A stretch of 64,000 nt of DNA from an uncultured Bacteroidota bacterium (GCA_903887415.1 CAISPO010000029.1:62001-126000), one strand, 5' to 3'; numbered from the stretch's first letter, positions 8,778-18,792 are shown. The notes: generated by a model not told the origin, from the letters alone. Numbers and translations are program-made.

Positions 8778-9587
8778 ATGAAGCCGGATAAGATCAGGAG
8801 AATAATAGGCGGGAAGATAAAAGAGCTGAAAAAGCTGGGCAAAAAGGTGGATGGCAATTTTGAGAAAGATGCGCTCCACGAGTTCCGGGTGGCGGTAAAA
8901 TCGCTGCGATCTTTTTTGCGGCTGCTCCGGATGTCGCAGAAGGAAGATGTGCCAAAGATGCCGGGCAAATTCAAACGCCTTTACCACATTACCGGCGCGA
9001 TCCGTGACGCACAACTGGAGCTGGATCACCTGGCAGCAGGCTCCGCGCCATTGCCTGTGTATAACGATAAGCTAAGCAATGATATAAACCGGCAAAAAGC
9101 AGAATGGAGTAAGCATTATTCTGATAAGGTGTTCCGTAAAATGAAGAAGCGACTGGCAGGATATGAATACGACACCCTGTCGCCCGATGCGCTCGCAGCA
9201 TTTCACAACATGAAAATAACCGGGGTAAAAAAACTGGGGAAGCCGGGAACTGCAACAAATTCGCAGGTACATAGCATCAGGAAACATGTGAAAGACATTC
9301 TTTACACCACAAAGCTCGCACAAAAGACATGGAAACCGGCTTTAAAGCAGATGCCGGCAGTACCTGTAAGCGAACTGGAAGATATAGCAACCATGATCGG
9401 TGACTATAATGACGAGCGGGTACAATTCGAGCATTTAAGCTCATTTTATTCACCCAGAACCGAACCTGCTGAGCTAAAAGCAATAAAGAAAATCTGCAAA
9501 AAGGAAGACACGAAACTCGCAGCTAACAAGAAACAAATATTGGATGCAGTAAACAAGTTTGGAAGAAGAAGTAAGACTGCAAGCTAG
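8778..9587 (+). CDS. CHAD domain-containing protein
   Basis: A 269-residue, very basic, all-helical protein. The signature LHEFRVAVKSLRSFLRLL near residues 34-51 is the conserved His/Arg/Lys helix of CHAD (conserved histidine alpha-helical domain). A second half-repeat begins near SIRKHVKDILYTT, as expected for this two-lobed fold. CHAD domains bind inorganic polyphosphate. No CYTH triphosphatase or polyphosphate kinase is in the window, so the functional partner is not visible. The last 4 bases overlap the convergent YceI gene. Confidence 0.9.
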   Translation: MKPDKIRRIIGGKIKELKKLGKKVDGNFEKDALHEFRVAVKSLRSFLRLLRMSQKEDVPKMPGKFKRLYHITGAIRDAQLELDHLAAGSAPLPVYNDKLSNDINRQKAEWSKHYSDKVFRKMKKRLAGYEYDTLSPDALAAFHNMKITGVKKLGKPGTATNSQVHSIRKHVKDILYTTKLAQKTWKPALKQMPAVPVSELEDIATMIGDYNDERVQFEHLSSFYSPRTEPAELKAIKKICKKEDTKLAANKKQILDAVNKFGRRSKTAS

Positions 9588-10117
9588 CTTTTAGCCTTTA
9601 TCATGATGCTTACTGTAAGGTTATCGCCCATCATCATGCTGCTGCCCCCCACCCCGAAGTCGCGGCGATTTAAATCAAAGCTGCCTTTGAACTCTGCATC
9701 ATTGCCATTCCGTGTAAATTCAAAGGGTATCTCCACTTGTTTAGTTACGCCCTTAATAGTAACATTGAACATACCTGCATACTTACCATCTTTTGCATAG
9801 AGTTTCGTTGATTTCATCTCTATCAGCTTGTATTTACCCGAATTAAAATACTGCTCCTCCTGCAGGTCCTCGTCTCTTTTATTGATGCCTGTTTTGATAG
9901 TAGTTACATCAACTGACGCGCTAAGTGCGCTTTTCGCTAAATCAGCCGGATTAAAAACCAGGTTCGTTTTGAGTCCGGTGAACCTGCCGGTAACGGTGAC
10001 GCCTGCGTTTTTTATCTTGAACGAAACCTCGTACTCTTCGGGTTTCCAGGTCTGCCCGAAAACAATCGCCGGAACCAATAGCAGTAAAACAAACAATACC
10101 AAAAGCCTGTTGTTCAT
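9584..10117 (-). CDS. YceI family periplasmic protein
   Basis: A 177-residue protein with a signal peptide ending IVFGQ, then the YceI lipocalin-like barrel: EVSFKIKNAGV, a GRFTGLK segment, SVDVTTIKTGINKRDEDL, the YFNSGKY block and TIKGVTKQVEIPFEF. Family members bind isoprenoid-type lipids in the periplasm. The length is normal. It is convergent with the CHAD gene with a 4-base overlap. Confidence 0.92.
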   Translation of the reverse strand: MNNRLLVLFVLLLLVPAIVFGQTWKPEEYEVSFKIKNAGVTVTGRFTGLKTNLVFNPADLAKSALSASVDVTTIKTGINKRDEDLQEEQYFNSGKYKLIEMKSTKLYAKDGKYAGMFNVTIKGVTKQVEIPFEFTRNGNDAEFKGSFDLNRRDFGVGGSSMMMGDNLTVSIMIKAKS

Positions 10118-10165
10118 AATCCTTTCTTTATACTTATTCTTTCAAAAATGGTGCCGCCAACAAAA

Positions 10166-11101
10166 TTAGGGCTTTATACTTATCGCTTTGATGTTGCGCT
10201 GCAATCCTTTCCACTTCGTACGCTTCAAAGGCGAGTTTTTTAACGTTTTATTGAACGTTTCTTCGGTCATAGCCTCCCATTCTTTCGCGGAGAGGTTCAG
10301 TATTTCCGGTATCGGCGTAAATGCCTGTTCGTAATTCGGCTTAGAGAAACGATTCCAGGGGCAAACGTCCTGGCATATATCGCAGCCAAACATCCATCCC
10401 TCCATTTTGCTGTGAAACTCAGCCAGGATGATTGCATCCTTCAGTTCGATAGTGAGATAGGAAATACACTTGCCTGCGTCTATCTCTGTGGGCGATACAA
10501 TGGCTTGTGTGGGACAAGCATCAATGCAGCGGGTGCAGGTACCGCAGTGGTCTGTAATAAATGGAGCGTCGGCTATAAGGTCGAGGTCGGTTATCAAAGT
10601 AGCTATAAAGAAAAAAGAGCCCGAATGTTTGGTAAGTACATTGCCATTCTTCCCTACCCACCCAAGGCCACTACGCACCGCCCAGCTACGCTCCAGTACG
10701 GGCGCGCTGTCCACAAATCCCCGGCCATCAACAGCGCCTATGTTATCGGTAATAAATTGAAGTAGTTGGTTCAGCTTGTCTTTTATCACATAGTGGTAGT
10801 CCGTGCCATAAGCATATTTGGCGATCTTAGGTGCCCGCGATTGCTGCACCTCAGACGGGAAATAATTGAGCAGTAATGTTATCACCGACTTCGCGCCCGG
10901 CACTAGTTTGCGTGGATCAATGCGGAGGTCGAAATAGCGCTCCATGTACTGCATACCGCTTTGGTGGCCCTTGTTCAGCCATTGTTCCAGCCGCACGGCA
11001 TCTTCGTCAAGTTGCACAGCCTTGGCTATGCCGCAGGAATTGAAGCCGAGGCGTGTAGCTTCGGTTTTGATGAGGTGAGTATTTTTGTCTGTTGATAACA
11101 A
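10166..11101 (-). CDS. queG: epoxyqueuosine reductase
   Basis: Catalyses the last step of queuosine synthesis on tRNA (epoxyqueuosine to queuosine) using cobalamin and two [4Fe-4S] clusters. The cluster ligands are visible in [16 protein letters not shown] and [11 protein letters not shown], and the conserved [17 protein letters not shown] block precedes them. The frame also stays open to a start at 11182, but that would overlap the upstream IMPACT gene by 71 bases and add a Lys/Arg-rich tail not typical of the family. I prefer the TTG at 11101 (312 aa), which lies just after the IMPACT stop codon. Confidence 0.93.
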   Translation of the reverse strand: MLSTDKNTHLIKTEATRLGFNSCGIAKAVQLDEDAVRLEQWLNKGHQSGMQYMERYFDLRIDPRKLVPGAKSVITLLLNYFPSEVQQSRAPKIAKYAYGTDYHYVIKDKLNQLLQFITDNIGAVDGRGFVDSAPVLERSWAVRSGLGWVGKNGNVLTKHSGSFFFIATLITDLDLIADAPFITDHCGTCTRCIDACPTQAIVSPTEIDAGKCISYLTIELKDAIILAEFHSKMEGWMFGCDICQDVCPWNRFSKPNYEQAFTPIPEILNLSAKEWEAMTEETFNKTLKNSPLKRTKWKGLQRNIKAISIKP

Positions 11102-11111
11102 TGATGATTGT

Positions 11112-11729
11112 TTATTCTGGTACTGTCGGCTTCTTGATCGATACTCCGCGAATTTCCGAAAGTCTTTGCACATATGTATCACTGTGATGGCGGGGAATGC
11201 CTGTATTTATCACGCAGAACAGTTGCAGATCCTGTTTGTAAATAGTGGCCTCGGCTTGTTTTAGCAGGTATAACACCTCGCCCATAGCCGGGTAGTCAAA
11301 GTTTATTTCGTATAGGTCTTCTATCCATTTTTCTGTTTTGGGGACTTGCTCCAGAGACATTGCGGTGGCCGTTTTGTAGGCATTTATTAGTCCGGGCACA
11401 CCAAGTAGCGTACCACCGAAATACCGCACGACAACTACCAGCACATTAATAAGTCCCATGCTGTCGATCTGACCAAGAATCGGTTTTCCGGCGCTGCCGG
11501 ATGGCTCACCGTCGTCAACAGCACGGTATTGCATTCCCTCCATGCCTATACGATAGGCATAGCAATGATGTACTGCTTTGGGATGTTCTTTTTTAAGGGC
11601 CTGCAATTTCTCTTTTACATCAGCAGCCGACGCGATGGGATAAGAATATGCAAGGAATTTACTGCCCCTGTCCCGAAAATCGCCAGAGCCGGGTGCGGCT
11701 ATTGTTATGTATTTGTTCGTGTCTGTCAT
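11112..11729 (-). CDS. IMPACT (YigZ/UPF0029) family protein
   Basis: The ATG at 11729 gives a 205-residue protein beginning [16 protein letters not shown]. The frame continues upstream to 11978, but only inside the EamA gene. Diagnostic blocks are HHCYAYRIG, the [15 protein letters not shown] signature and [17 protein letters not shown]. The EamA stop and this ATG overlap as TAATG, so translation is probably coupled. Family members bind ribosomes or are linked to translation control; the exact role in bacteria is unsettled. Confidence 0.92.
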   Translation of the reverse strand: MTDTNKYITIAAPGSGDFRDRGSKFLAYSYPIASAADVKEKLQALKKEHPKAVHHCYAYRIGMEGMQYRAVDDGEPSGSAGKPILGQIDSMGLINVLVVVVRYFGGTLLGVPGLINAYKTATAMSLEQVPKTEKWIEDLYEINFDYPAMGEVLYLLKQAEATIYKQDLQLFCVINTGIPRHHSDTYVQRLSEIRGVSIKKPTVPE

Positions 11730-12598
11730 TATTTGTTTCCGAAGGCGATGAGCAAAATAGCAATCACAGATAATGCCATGCCAATTATGCGTTTGACATT
11801 TACGTGCTCTCTGAACAGTACAATGGCCGTGAGCGCTGACGCAGCAAGGATACCGATATTCAGCACAGGTATAGATGCTGAGCTTTCCAGAAATTTGCTG
11901 TTGAGCGCACGAATAAAAAAGTAAATAGAGAAATAGTTGGGTACGCCTAGGCAAATTCCGGCTATTAGATTCTTCCACTGAAGTTTAATCCTCCTGAGGA
12001 TAAATAAAGTCGCAACGACAACAATGCCTACGAAAGCCGCCACTGCAAAAACAAATATGGTGTACGCAGCTTCGGCTTCGGCAGTAGCCAGGAAGCGAAG
12101 CTGTACATAATTTGTAACCGTATCTAAAAAACCACCGCCGATAAAAATCAGCACCGGCCATAAAAGGCTTTGCGGCTTATGGTTGTCGCCCTCCACCCTT
12201 GTGGTCAGGTACACGGCTGGAAAAGCGAGCAATACGCCAATAATTTTTGCAATGGTCGTATGTTCCTTATAAACGATCAGCGAAAAAACAACCGGGATGA
12301 CCAGGGAGAGCTTGCTGGCAATAATAGTAGTAGTAATGCCATCTACCCGTGTGCTGTAGGCCAGCATATTAAAAATGGCAATAAAGGCGCAGCCCATCAA
12401 CAGCCCCCAGGGTAGCCAATCGGCACGGAGGGTGGCGCCGCTGAAAGGAATGTGGCCAATAGCGATGCAACCGGTAACCACACAAACGCAGTAATTGGCT
12501 ACTATCGCCTGTAGTGTATCTATCTTATACTTCGGAAAAAGTTTAAAGAGGACAGAAATGAGAACATTCAGTAAAATGGTAGCAATAAGGTAGAACAT
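11729..12598 (-). CDS. EamA/DMT family transporter
   Basis: A 289-residue protein with about ten hydrophobic segments arranged as two homologous halves, as in the drug/metabolite (EamA) superfamily. The motif ANYCVCVVTG and the segment pattern in the second half (LKWKNLIAG... FREHVNVKRIIGMALSVIAI) fit this fold. It starts the run EamA-IMPACT-queG with one-base and ten-base junctions. The substrate is not predictable. A TTTTGAN-type heptamer array sits immediately upstream of its ATG. Confidence 0.85.
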   Translation of the reverse strand: MFYLIATILLNVLISVLFKLFPKYKIDTLQAIVANYCVCVVTGCIAIGHIPFSGATLRADWLPWGLLMGCAFIAIFNMLAYSTRVDGITTTIIASKLSLVIPVVFSLIVYKEHTTIAKIIGVLLAFPAVYLTTRVEGDNHKPQSLLWPVLIFIGGGFLDTVTNYVQLRFLATAEAEAAYTIFVFAVAAFVGIVVVATLFILRRIKLQWKNLIAGICLGVPNYFSIYFFIRALNSKFLESSASIPVLNIGILAASALTAIVLFREHVNVKRIIGMALSVIAILLIAFGNK

Positions 12599-12600
12599 GT

Positions 12601-12631
12601 TTAAAATTCAAAAGTCAAAAAGTCAAAATCG
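12601..12631. repeat. heptamer array, TTTTGAN type, before the EamA gene
   Basis: On the minus strand, successive TTTTGAN units (one interval of 8 nt, the others of 7) end directly at the EamA start codon. The same word type precedes fbaB and dnaX. Confidence 0.65.
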
Positions 12632-12644
12632 TGTGTTGCAGCGT

Positions 12645-13715
12645 TTATAGTTCCATTCCCTGCACGTAAGGATAATCACTCACCGTGTTAACTGACACGC
12701 GCAAAGTATCGCTCCCCACTTTTGAAGTAAAAGCAGGCATATCGCTTTTCAGGGAAGGAGCAGGAATGCCATCCTTGATAGCGATTTCCCCAGTAAATAT
12801 CCTCGCCTCATCCCATAGTCCTGCATCGATGAAACTATTCAGCAGCGCGGCGCCACCTTCTACTATCAGGGACAATATCTTCGCGTCAAATAATTTTTGC
12901 ATCAAAGCTGGTAACAGGCCGTCACCAAAAGGCACGCGAACGGAGTGGACGTTACCCAGCAATATTTCTTTTTGCTCATTTACGATCCAGGTCGCAGCCT
13001 GGTTATCATACAAATGGTTTGTATGCGGCACTATAAGACCCCTGTCGAGTAAAATGCGGAGCGGTTGTTTACCCTCATAAAGTCTTGCCGTAAGTTCAGG
13101 ATTATCATTGAGGGCTGTGGTGGTCCCGACCATTATCGCGGCTTCCTGAGTTCGCCATTTATGTACCAGCGTTTGCGCCTCAATGCCGGTTATCTGCAAT
13201 CGGCTCCTATCGGCCGGCGCAATAAAACCATCAGCTGACTGCGCCCATTTCAAAATGATATATGGTCGTTTTTGTTTGTGAAAACAAAAGAAACGCCTGT
13301 TTACCCACAATCCTTCTTTTTCAAGTACACCCGTTTCCACTTCTATACCTGCATTCTTCAATATGCGTATTCCTTGCCCGTCCACTTTTTCAAAAGGGTC
13401 TTTGTTGGCGATCACCACTTTTTTCACCCTTTCCTGCACTAACCTATTGGCACAGGGTGGAGTCATACCAAAGTGTGCACATGGTTCCAGGTTCACATAC
13501 ATCGTACTTTCCGATATCAAGTCTCTATCGGTCTGGGAAACATTCTTGAGGCAATTAACCTCCGCGTGGTCTGCACCATAGTAGTGATGCCATCCCTCCC
13601 CTATTATTCGGTCATCGCACACCAGCATCGCGCCAACCATAGGATTGGGCGCAGTATGGCCTTTCGCGCGTTGCGCAAGATCAAAGCATTGCTTTATATA
13701 TGCCTCGTGCTTCAT
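12645..13715 (-). CDS. ribD: bifunctional riboflavin deaminase-reductase
   Basis: A 356-residue fusion of the N-terminal pyrimidine deaminase and C-terminal reductase that convert 2,5-diamino-6-ribosylamino-pyrimidinone 5'-phosphate in riboflavin synthesis. The deaminase zinc ligands are seen in DHAEVNCL and PCAHFGMTPPC, with PNPMVGA near the N-terminus. The reductase half begins near RPYIILKWAQSADG and includes LIVEGGAALLNSFI. It is divergent from prmC with a 48-bp spacer. ribH lies about 10 kb away, so the pathway genes are dispersed. Confidence 0.95.
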   Translation of the reverse strand: MKHEAYIKQCFDLAQRAKGHTAPNPMVGAMLVCDDRIIGEGWHHYYGADHAEVNCLKNVSQTDRDLISESTMYVNLEPCAHFGMTPPCANRLVQERVKKVVIANKDPFEKVDGQGIRILKNAGIEVETGVLEKEGLWVNRRFFCFHKQKRPYIILKWAQSADGFIAPADRSRLQITGIEAQTLVHKWRTQEAAIMVGTTTALNDNPELTARLYEGKQPLRILLDRGLIVPHTNHLYDNQAATWIVNEQKEILLGNVHSVRVPFGDGLLPALMQKLFDAKILSLIVEGGAALLNSFIDAGLWDEARIFTGEIAIKDGIPAPSLKSDMPAFTSKVGSDTLRVSVNTVSDYPYVQGMEL

Positions 13716-13763
13716 CCGGACGCTAAATTAGTTAAATAAACGCACTGGGGTTATCTTTACCTC

Positions 13764-14696
13764 ATGCTCACTTACAGCCAGGCGTTTTACCAGCTCAAAG
13801 ACAGATTGAAACAAGTGTATGATGCGGATGAAGCTGCAGCGGTGGCGCACCTTTTCCTGGAATTTATAACCGGGTTGAATAAGTCGGACCGGCTGCTGAA
13901 AAAAGACACCATTTTCTCAGAGCGGCAACAGGAGCAATTTGATGCTAAATCGAAACAACTGACTAAGGGAAAGCCAATACAATATGTCACCAATAGTGCG
14001 TGGTTCATGGGCAGAGAATTTCTAGTGAATGAGAGCGTGCTGATCCCGAGGCCGGAAACCGAAGAATTAGTGCAGTGGGTTGTTGATGAAGCCGTAAGTC
14101 GTAGGTCGCTAGTCGTTAGTCCGGGAGTGGCAGATGTGGTGAGTAAGCAACGTGTGCTGGATATCGGCTCTGGCAGCGGATGTATTGGATTGTCGCTGGG
14201 GAGGCTGTTGCCTGATGCGGTCGTTACGTGCGCAGACGTTAGTAAGGAAGCCATGGAGGTATTAAAGACCAACATTGAATGGGTACTGACTGCAAACGAG
14301 AAAAAGAAAGGAATAGATAATATCACCCTGAAAACAATTGATTTTTTGAATGAGACACAACGAAACAAGCAACTTGGACGTTATGAGCTTATTGTATCTA
14401 ATCCGCCATACATACCGGAGCGTGAGAAAGTTAATATGCATAAGAATGTAAAAGACTACGAGCCGTCCATAGCCCTGTTTGTACCGGATAATGATGCGTT
14501 GATGTTTTACCGGGCAATTGCGGCATTCGGCAAGGAGCATTTGAGCGACAACGGTTATATTTATTGCGAATTAGATGCCGGACATGCCGAGGCTTGCAAA
14601 GTGCTTTTTGAGGAGCAGGGATATAAAGACGTGGAGATAAAGAAGGATATGCACGGTAATTGGCGGATGCTGAGGGCAAATGGGTTAAAGGATTAA
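13764..14696 (+). CDS. prmC: release factor glutamine methyltransferase
   Basis: N5-methylates the GGQ glutamine of peptide chain release factors using SAM. Diagnostic motifs are IPRPETEELV, VLDIGSGSGCIG (SAM site) and NPPY (substrate Gln site), in a 310-residue protein. Between RPETEELVQWVVDEA and VLDIGSG there is an insertion of roughly 18-20 residues compared with usual family spacing. It is encoded by four degenerate 7-nt units. The -7-like TATCTTTA at 13752-13759 leaves only four bases before the ATG. Confidence 0.95.
   Translation: MLTYSQAFYQLKDRLKQVYDADEAAAVAHLFLEFITGLNKSDRLLKKDTIFSERQQEQFDAKSKQLTKGKPIQYVTNSAWFMGREFLVNESVLIPRPETEELVQWVVDEAVSRRSLVVSPGVADVVSKQRVLDIGSGSGCIGLSLGRLLPDAVVTCADVSKEAMEVLKTNIEWVLTANEKKKGIDNITLKTIDFLNETQRNKQLGRYELIVSNPPYIPEREKVNMHKNVKDYEPSIALFVPDNDALMFYRAIAAFGKEHLSDNGYIYCELDAGHAEACKVLFEEQGYKDVEIKKDMHGNWRMLRANGLKD
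14094..14121. repeat. heptamer array inside prmC, GTNAGTC type
   Basis: Four adjacent 7-nt units (14094-14100, 14101-14107, 14108-14114, 14115-14121), each ending GTC and close to GTNAGTC, lie within the prmC reading frame. They encode a Ser/Arg/Val stretch between the N-terminal domain and the SAM-binding motif. Confidence 0.75.
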
Positions 14697-14719
14697 CTGG
14701 GTAAGAGGTTAAAAAGTTA

Positions 14720-16054
14720 ATGATAGCGAACTTCAGCAGGCGGGACAAAATATTCATCGGCATAGTAGTGCTGGTGCATGTCGCGTTTTTTTTGCTGGCG
14801 TGCTTGTACAAGCGCATATACATGGGCGATTCGTTTGAGTATATCTACGAAGCGCTTAACGTAAAAAGGTATTTCTTCTTCTATAGTGGCAATCCCGCAA
14901 TGCCTATTGTGCCCGAGTATATGACACAGCGGCAGCCGGGCTATCCATTGTTTCTACTGACGGTTTACCTGTTTACGGTCAATAACTGGGTTGTGCTTGT
15001 GCTGCAGAACCTACTCTCGGTTTTCAACATCTTTTATGCGAGGAAGACGTTTTTCAAAATGGGCTATAACGAAAAGTATGACTGGTTGCTGCTGCTATTG
15101 ATCATTGCCTATCCTGCTCAGTTCATCAATGCAAATACGATAGCGCCTGATATTTTGTTGCAGACATTCACCCTTCTTTACTTTGGAAATTTCGTATCAG
15201 TATTGCAAACAAAACAGCTCAAATATTTAATATGGATGAGCCTTGCACTCGTAGCCGGGCTCTTTGTAAAACCCGTACTCTACCCTTTTGTGATCGTTCA
15301 TTTACTGTTAATCATCGGAATGGGCATTTACCAAAGGACAGCATTGCAGCGAGTAGTAGTTGTGGCGATAGTGCCACTGTGCGCAGTGCTATGCTATAAC
15401 TACAGCAACTACACCCGTACAGGGAAATTTCATTTTACCAGCAATCAGTCTTTTAACGCCAACTATTATTATTACGCTTACTTCAACAACAAGGATGGGG
15501 CTGATAGTGCAGCTAAATTTTTACAAAAAGAACGCAGGGATATTGCCTTCATACCCGAGTACAAAGACCGCTATGATTATGCCAATGAGCGCGGAATGAA
15601 CCTGCTGAAACAGAACTTCTTCCCCTACATGGTGTATCATTTAAAAAACAGCGCCAGGATATTTATAGAACCCGGCAAAGCAGAGATGGACCTGTTTACC
15701 GGGAAACTTACCTATGGCAAACTCTACAGCAAAGAGCAAACCGGGTTTTTCGCAACACTGAAAAATAAGGGAGCGGCAGGCATGAGCAGTTATATTTCAA
15801 ACAATCCATCGCTTCTCATTGCGTTGCTTGTCTTCCTATTCAATTGTGTACGATTGGTTGGCCTTCTTGTGTTTCTCTTTAAGAAGGATTTACATTGGCT
15901 GATCAGGTTGTTTACTCTTATATTGCTGGCGTACTTTGCCATTGCGGCGGGCCCCATTTCGAATACAAGATATTTCTTACCTGTATCACTGATAACTATT
16001 GGCGCTGCGACTATGGGTTATATGGGTATTTTACAAAAACGGGCGACTACTTAA
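14720..16054 (+). CDS. polytopic membrane protein, ArnT/GT39-like glycosyltransferase
   Basis: A 444-residue protein with about ten membrane segments. The first outside loop after TM1 carries MGDSFEYIYEA, fitting the acidic catalytic loop of the GT-C fold (ArnT/PMT-like) that transfers sugars from polyprenyl phosphate. A soluble loop of about 90 residues (NQSFNANYYYYAY... ) follows the middle segments. The stop codon is directly followed by the ATG of a second GT-C-like gene, so the two are probably co-expressed. Donor and acceptor are unknown. Confidence 0.7.
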   Translation: MIANFSRRDKIFIGIVVLVHVAFFLLACLYKRIYMGDSFEYIYEALNVKRYFFFYSGNPAMPIVPEYMTQRQPGYPLFLLTVYLFTVNNWVVLVLQNLLSVFNIFYARKTFFKMGYNEKYDWLLLLLIIAYPAQFINANTIAPDILLQTFTLLYFGNFVSVLQTKQLKYLIWMSLALVAGLFVKPVLYPFVIVHLLLIIGMGIYQRTALQRVVVVAIVPLCAVLCYNYSNYTRTGKFHFTSNQSFNANYYYYAYFNNKDGADSAAKFLQKERRDIAFIPEYKDRYDYANERGMNLLKQNFFPYMVYHLKNSARIFIEPGKAEMDLFTGKLTYGKLYSKEQTGFFATLKNKGAAGMSSYISNNPSLLIALLVFLFNCVRLVGLLVFLFKKDLHWLIRLFTLILLAYFAIAAGPISNTRYFLPVSLITIGAATMGYMGILQKRATT

Positions 16055-17590
16055 ATGCAGGCAGTAAAGAAATACATACCGTTCTTTTCATCAGCGCTGC
16101 TGATGTGGGTGGTGCTGTATATCATTTACCCACATTATCAATACTATATAGACCCGGACGGGACTGCCTATCTCACTATTTCTAAACGCTATGCCAATGG
16201 AGATTACCACCGGGCAATAAACGGCTACTGGAGCCCGTGGAGTTGCTGGCTGACCGCACTGCTGATAAAAACTGGCATAGCGGCGACACCTGCATCTGTA
16301 ATCATTAATTCGATAGGAGCTGCCGGCTTTCTGTTTATTTCGCAATCTTTCTTTTTGAAGTTTGGTATTGAGCGAAAAATGCAGTGGTTGTTCAACGTCA
16401 CACTGGCTTTTTTCCTGTGCTATGCGGTTTTCTGGCAGTCGTTTGACGATCTGTGGGAATGTTTCTTTTTGCTGAGCACACTGCGAATGATGCTCTCTGA
16501 TGGCTTTTCGGTAAAACCGGGATTATGGATAGCTAGCGGATTCATTGGGACGCTAGCTTACTTTGCCAAAGCCTATTCATTTCCGTTCTTTACACTGAAT
16601 ACAATTTGCTGCGGCTATTTCATTGATAAAAAACAATGGTTGAAAATATCTGCAACAGCAATAGGGGTTATGGTATTATTCAGCCTGCCCTGGATATGGC
16701 TGCTACATAATAAGTATGGAATATGGACGACATCTACAGCCGGCCCTTTGAATACATCCTGGTACCTCGTGGGGCACCCGCAGTGGAAAGAAGGGATAAA
16801 TATTTTAGTACCGCCAGCCTACCCAGATAGCCCCAGCTACTGGGAAGACCCTTGGTTTGTAAATGGAGCTACACCACATTTCTGGAATTCATGGCATTTA
16901 TTTGGTTTGCAAATTCTGCGGATAGGGTTGAATATGTGGAAGTTTATTGTGAGCAGCTTTCAGTTGTCAGTGTTCTTTATTGTTATTGTTGGCTATGCTA
17001 AATGGAATGTTATATGGAAGCGTAATGCGCCTATAGCTAAAGAGCAACGAGTGCTCATACTTTCTTTCTTGTTATTTACAATTGGTTACATTTTGGTCAA
17101 TTTTGAATCCCGTTATCTGTGGTATATGGTGCCACTGAGTATAGTGCTGGGGATGACCTCATTACAAAAAATATCAAGCAGGAAGTTACAGTCTGTGTTG
17201 CTCATCGCATTTTCTCTGAGCTTTCTTGTTTACCCTGCATGGACGATGCGAAAAATATTCAACGAGGGAGCGAAGGAGTTTGAAGTCGCAAAACAATTAA
17301 AGGCGATAAATATTAAGGGAACCTTTACTTGCAACACATATCCAGGCGTGGGAATCCAGAGAACTGAACGGTTAGCTTATTTCTCTGATATGCAGCTATA
17401 TTGCCTTCCTGGCAATGTAGCAACACAGGAGAATCTCTTGCGGGACATGAAACGTTATCATGTGAATTATTTGTTTTATTTGGGGGTATCCCCACATGAG
17501 CAGATACTACTGGACGGAATGTGGCGATCATATCCTGAGGTTGCAAAAGATAGTATTAAAGGAATAGGGGTTTACAGGATAAATCCATAA
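16055..17590 (+). CDS. polytopic membrane protein, GT-C-like glycosyltransferase
   Basis: A 511-residue protein with about eleven membrane segments. The first extracytoplasmic loop holds DPDGTAYLTISKRYANGDY and NGYWSPW, the pattern of GT39/GT87-like proteins of Bacteroidota in which the Asp is catalytic. The C-terminal 110 residues form a soluble domain that ends KGIGVYRINP. It begins one base after the stop of the preceding gene. The role is probably in decorating a surface polymer or lipid, inferred from fold only. Confidence 0.68.
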   Translation: MQAVKKYIPFFSSALLMWVVLYIIYPHYQYYIDPDGTAYLTISKRYANGDYHRAINGYWSPWSCWLTALLIKTGIAATPASVIINSIGAAGFLFISQSFFLKFGIERKMQWLFNVTLAFFLCYAVFWQSFDDLWECFFLLSTLRMMLSDGFSVKPGLWIASGFIGTLAYFAKAYSFPFFTLNTICCGYFIDKKQWLKISATAIGVMVLFSLPWIWLLHNKYGIWTTSTAGPLNTSWYLVGHPQWKEGINILVPPAYPDSPSYWEDPWFVNGATPHFWNSWHLFGLQILRIGLNMWKFIVSSFQLSVFFIVIVGYAKWNVIWKRNAPIAKEQRVLILSFLLFTIGYILVNFESRYLWYMVPLSIVLGMTSLQKISSRKLQSVLLIAFSLSFLVYPAWTMRKIFNEGAKEFEVAKQLKAINIKGTFTCNTYPGVGIQRTERLAYFSDMQLYCLPGNVATQENLLRDMKRYHVNYLFYLGVSPHEQILLDGMWRSYPEVAKDSIKGIGVYRINP

Positions 17591-17625
17591 TCTTTCTGAC
17601 TGAGAGGAATATCCCACCCAATTTG

Positions 17626-17653
17626 CTTTTCACTTTTAACTTTTGACTTTTTA
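17626..17653. repeat. heptamer array, CTTTTNA type, before fbaB
   Basis: Four units of consensus CTTTTNA (17626-17632, 17633-17639, 17640-17646, 17647-17653) run directly into the -7 box of fbaB and include the TTTG of its promoter region. A second, different array follows the fbaB stop codon. Confidence 0.75.
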
Positions 17654-17656
17654 AAA

Positions 17657-17664
17657 TACCTTTG
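17657..17664 (+). promoter_or_regulatory. -7 promoter element of fbaB
   Basis: TACCTTTG matches TAnnTTTG and lies 30 bases before the ATG. A TTTG at 17642-17645 is closer than the usual 19-20 nt, so the -33 contact is uncertain. Confidence 0.55.
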
Positions 17665-17694
17665 CAGCCTAATTATAAAAACCTAAACACATAT

Positions 17695-18756
17695 ATGTCA
17701 GCAAACAAAATTCATGAGTTATTGGGAGATAAGGCCGAGTACTATTTGGGCCATACCAGCAAGACCATAGACAAATCTGCATTGCACCTGCCATCGGCCA
17801 AACATCTTGACGATGTGTGGACACAGAGCAACCGCAATGTACAGACCCTGCGCAGCATAGGTACACTTATGAATCATGGTCGCCTCGCCGGTTCGGGTTA
17901 TGTTTCTATCCTCCCGGTTGACCAGGGTATAGAGCATAGCGGTGGCGCTTCTTTCGCGCCAAACCCCATTTATTTTGACCCTGAAAATATTGTGAAGCTG
18001 GCTATTGAGGGTGGCTGTAATGCAGTCGCATCTACTTACGGTGTGCTGGGCGCAGTGGCGCGTAAATACGCTCATAAGATACCATTCATTGTAAAAGTGA
18101 ACCATAATGAATTCCTTACTTACCCTAACAAGTTCGACCAGATCATGTTTGGCACTATTAAGGATGCGTGGAGCATGGGAGCAGTTGCGGTAGGAGCAAC
18201 CATCTACTATGGGTCGGAAGAAAGCGCCCGCCAGATAGTAGAAGTGGCCAAGGCATTTGAATATGCGCATGAGCTGGGTATGGCTACCGTGCTGTGGTGC
18301 TACCTGCGCAACAGCGGATTCAAAAAAGACGGCGTTGACTACCACACTGCGGCAGACCTTACCGGCCAGGCCAACCACCTGGGAGTAACCATACAGGCGG
18401 ATATCATCAAGCAGAAATTGCCTACCAATAACGGTGGCTACAATGCCATTCCTAACTATGGGAAGACGAATAAACTCGTTTACGAAAAACTGACCACAGA
18501 CCACCCGATAGACCTTTGCCGCTACCAGGTAGCTAATTGCTATATGGGCCGTGTGGGGCTTATTAATTCCGGGGGGGAATCGAAAGGCGCTACGGACCTG
18601 GCAGAGGCAGTAACAACAGCAGTTGTGAACAAGCGCGCCGGTGGAATGGGTCTCATCAGCGGCCGCAAGGCATTCCAGAAGCCAATGGGCGAAGGCGTGG
18701 CGCTGCTGAATACCATACAGGATGTGTATCTTGATGGATCGGTGACGATAGCGTAA
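17695..18756 (+). CDS. fbaB: class I fructose-bisphosphate aldolase (DhnA type)
   Basis: Cleaves fructose 1,6-bisphosphate to dihydroxyacetone phosphate and glyceraldehyde 3-phosphate through a Schiff base. The ATG at 17695 (MSANKIHEL, 353 aa) is preferred over the 11-codon-longer frame, which overlaps the promoter. Family blocks are [16 protein letters not shown], the [11 protein letters not shown] segment, [10 protein letters not shown] and [12 protein letters not shown]; the Schiff-base Lys is in this last part of the barrel. The gene is flanked by heptamer arrays on both sides and ends with a good terminator. Confidence 0.95.
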   Translation: MSANKIHELLGDKAEYYLGHTSKTIDKSALHLPSAKHLDDVWTQSNRNVQTLRSIGTLMNHGRLAGSGYVSILPVDQGIEHSGGASFAPNPIYFDPENIVKLAIEGGCNAVASTYGVLGAVARKYAHKIPFIVKVNHNEFLTYPNKFDQIMFGTIKDAWSMGAVAVGATIYYGSEESARQIVEVAKAFEYAHELGMATVLWCYLRNSGFKKDGVDYHTAADLTGQANHLGVTIQADIIKQKLPTNNGGYNAIPNYGKTNKLVYEKLTTDHPIDLCRYQVANCYMGRVGLINSGGESKGATDLAEAVTTAVVNKRAGGMGLISGRKAFQKPMGEGVALLNTIQDVYLDGSVTIA

Positions 18757-18757
18757 C

Positions 18758-18792
18758 AAATTCCAAAAAAGAAATTCCAAATTCCAAAACCA
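18758..18792. repeat. heptamer array, AAATTCC type, after fbaB
   Basis: Five 7-nt units (18758-18764 to 18786-18792), three of them exactly AAATTCC, start one base after the fbaB stop codon and run up to the terminator. Confidence 0.8.
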
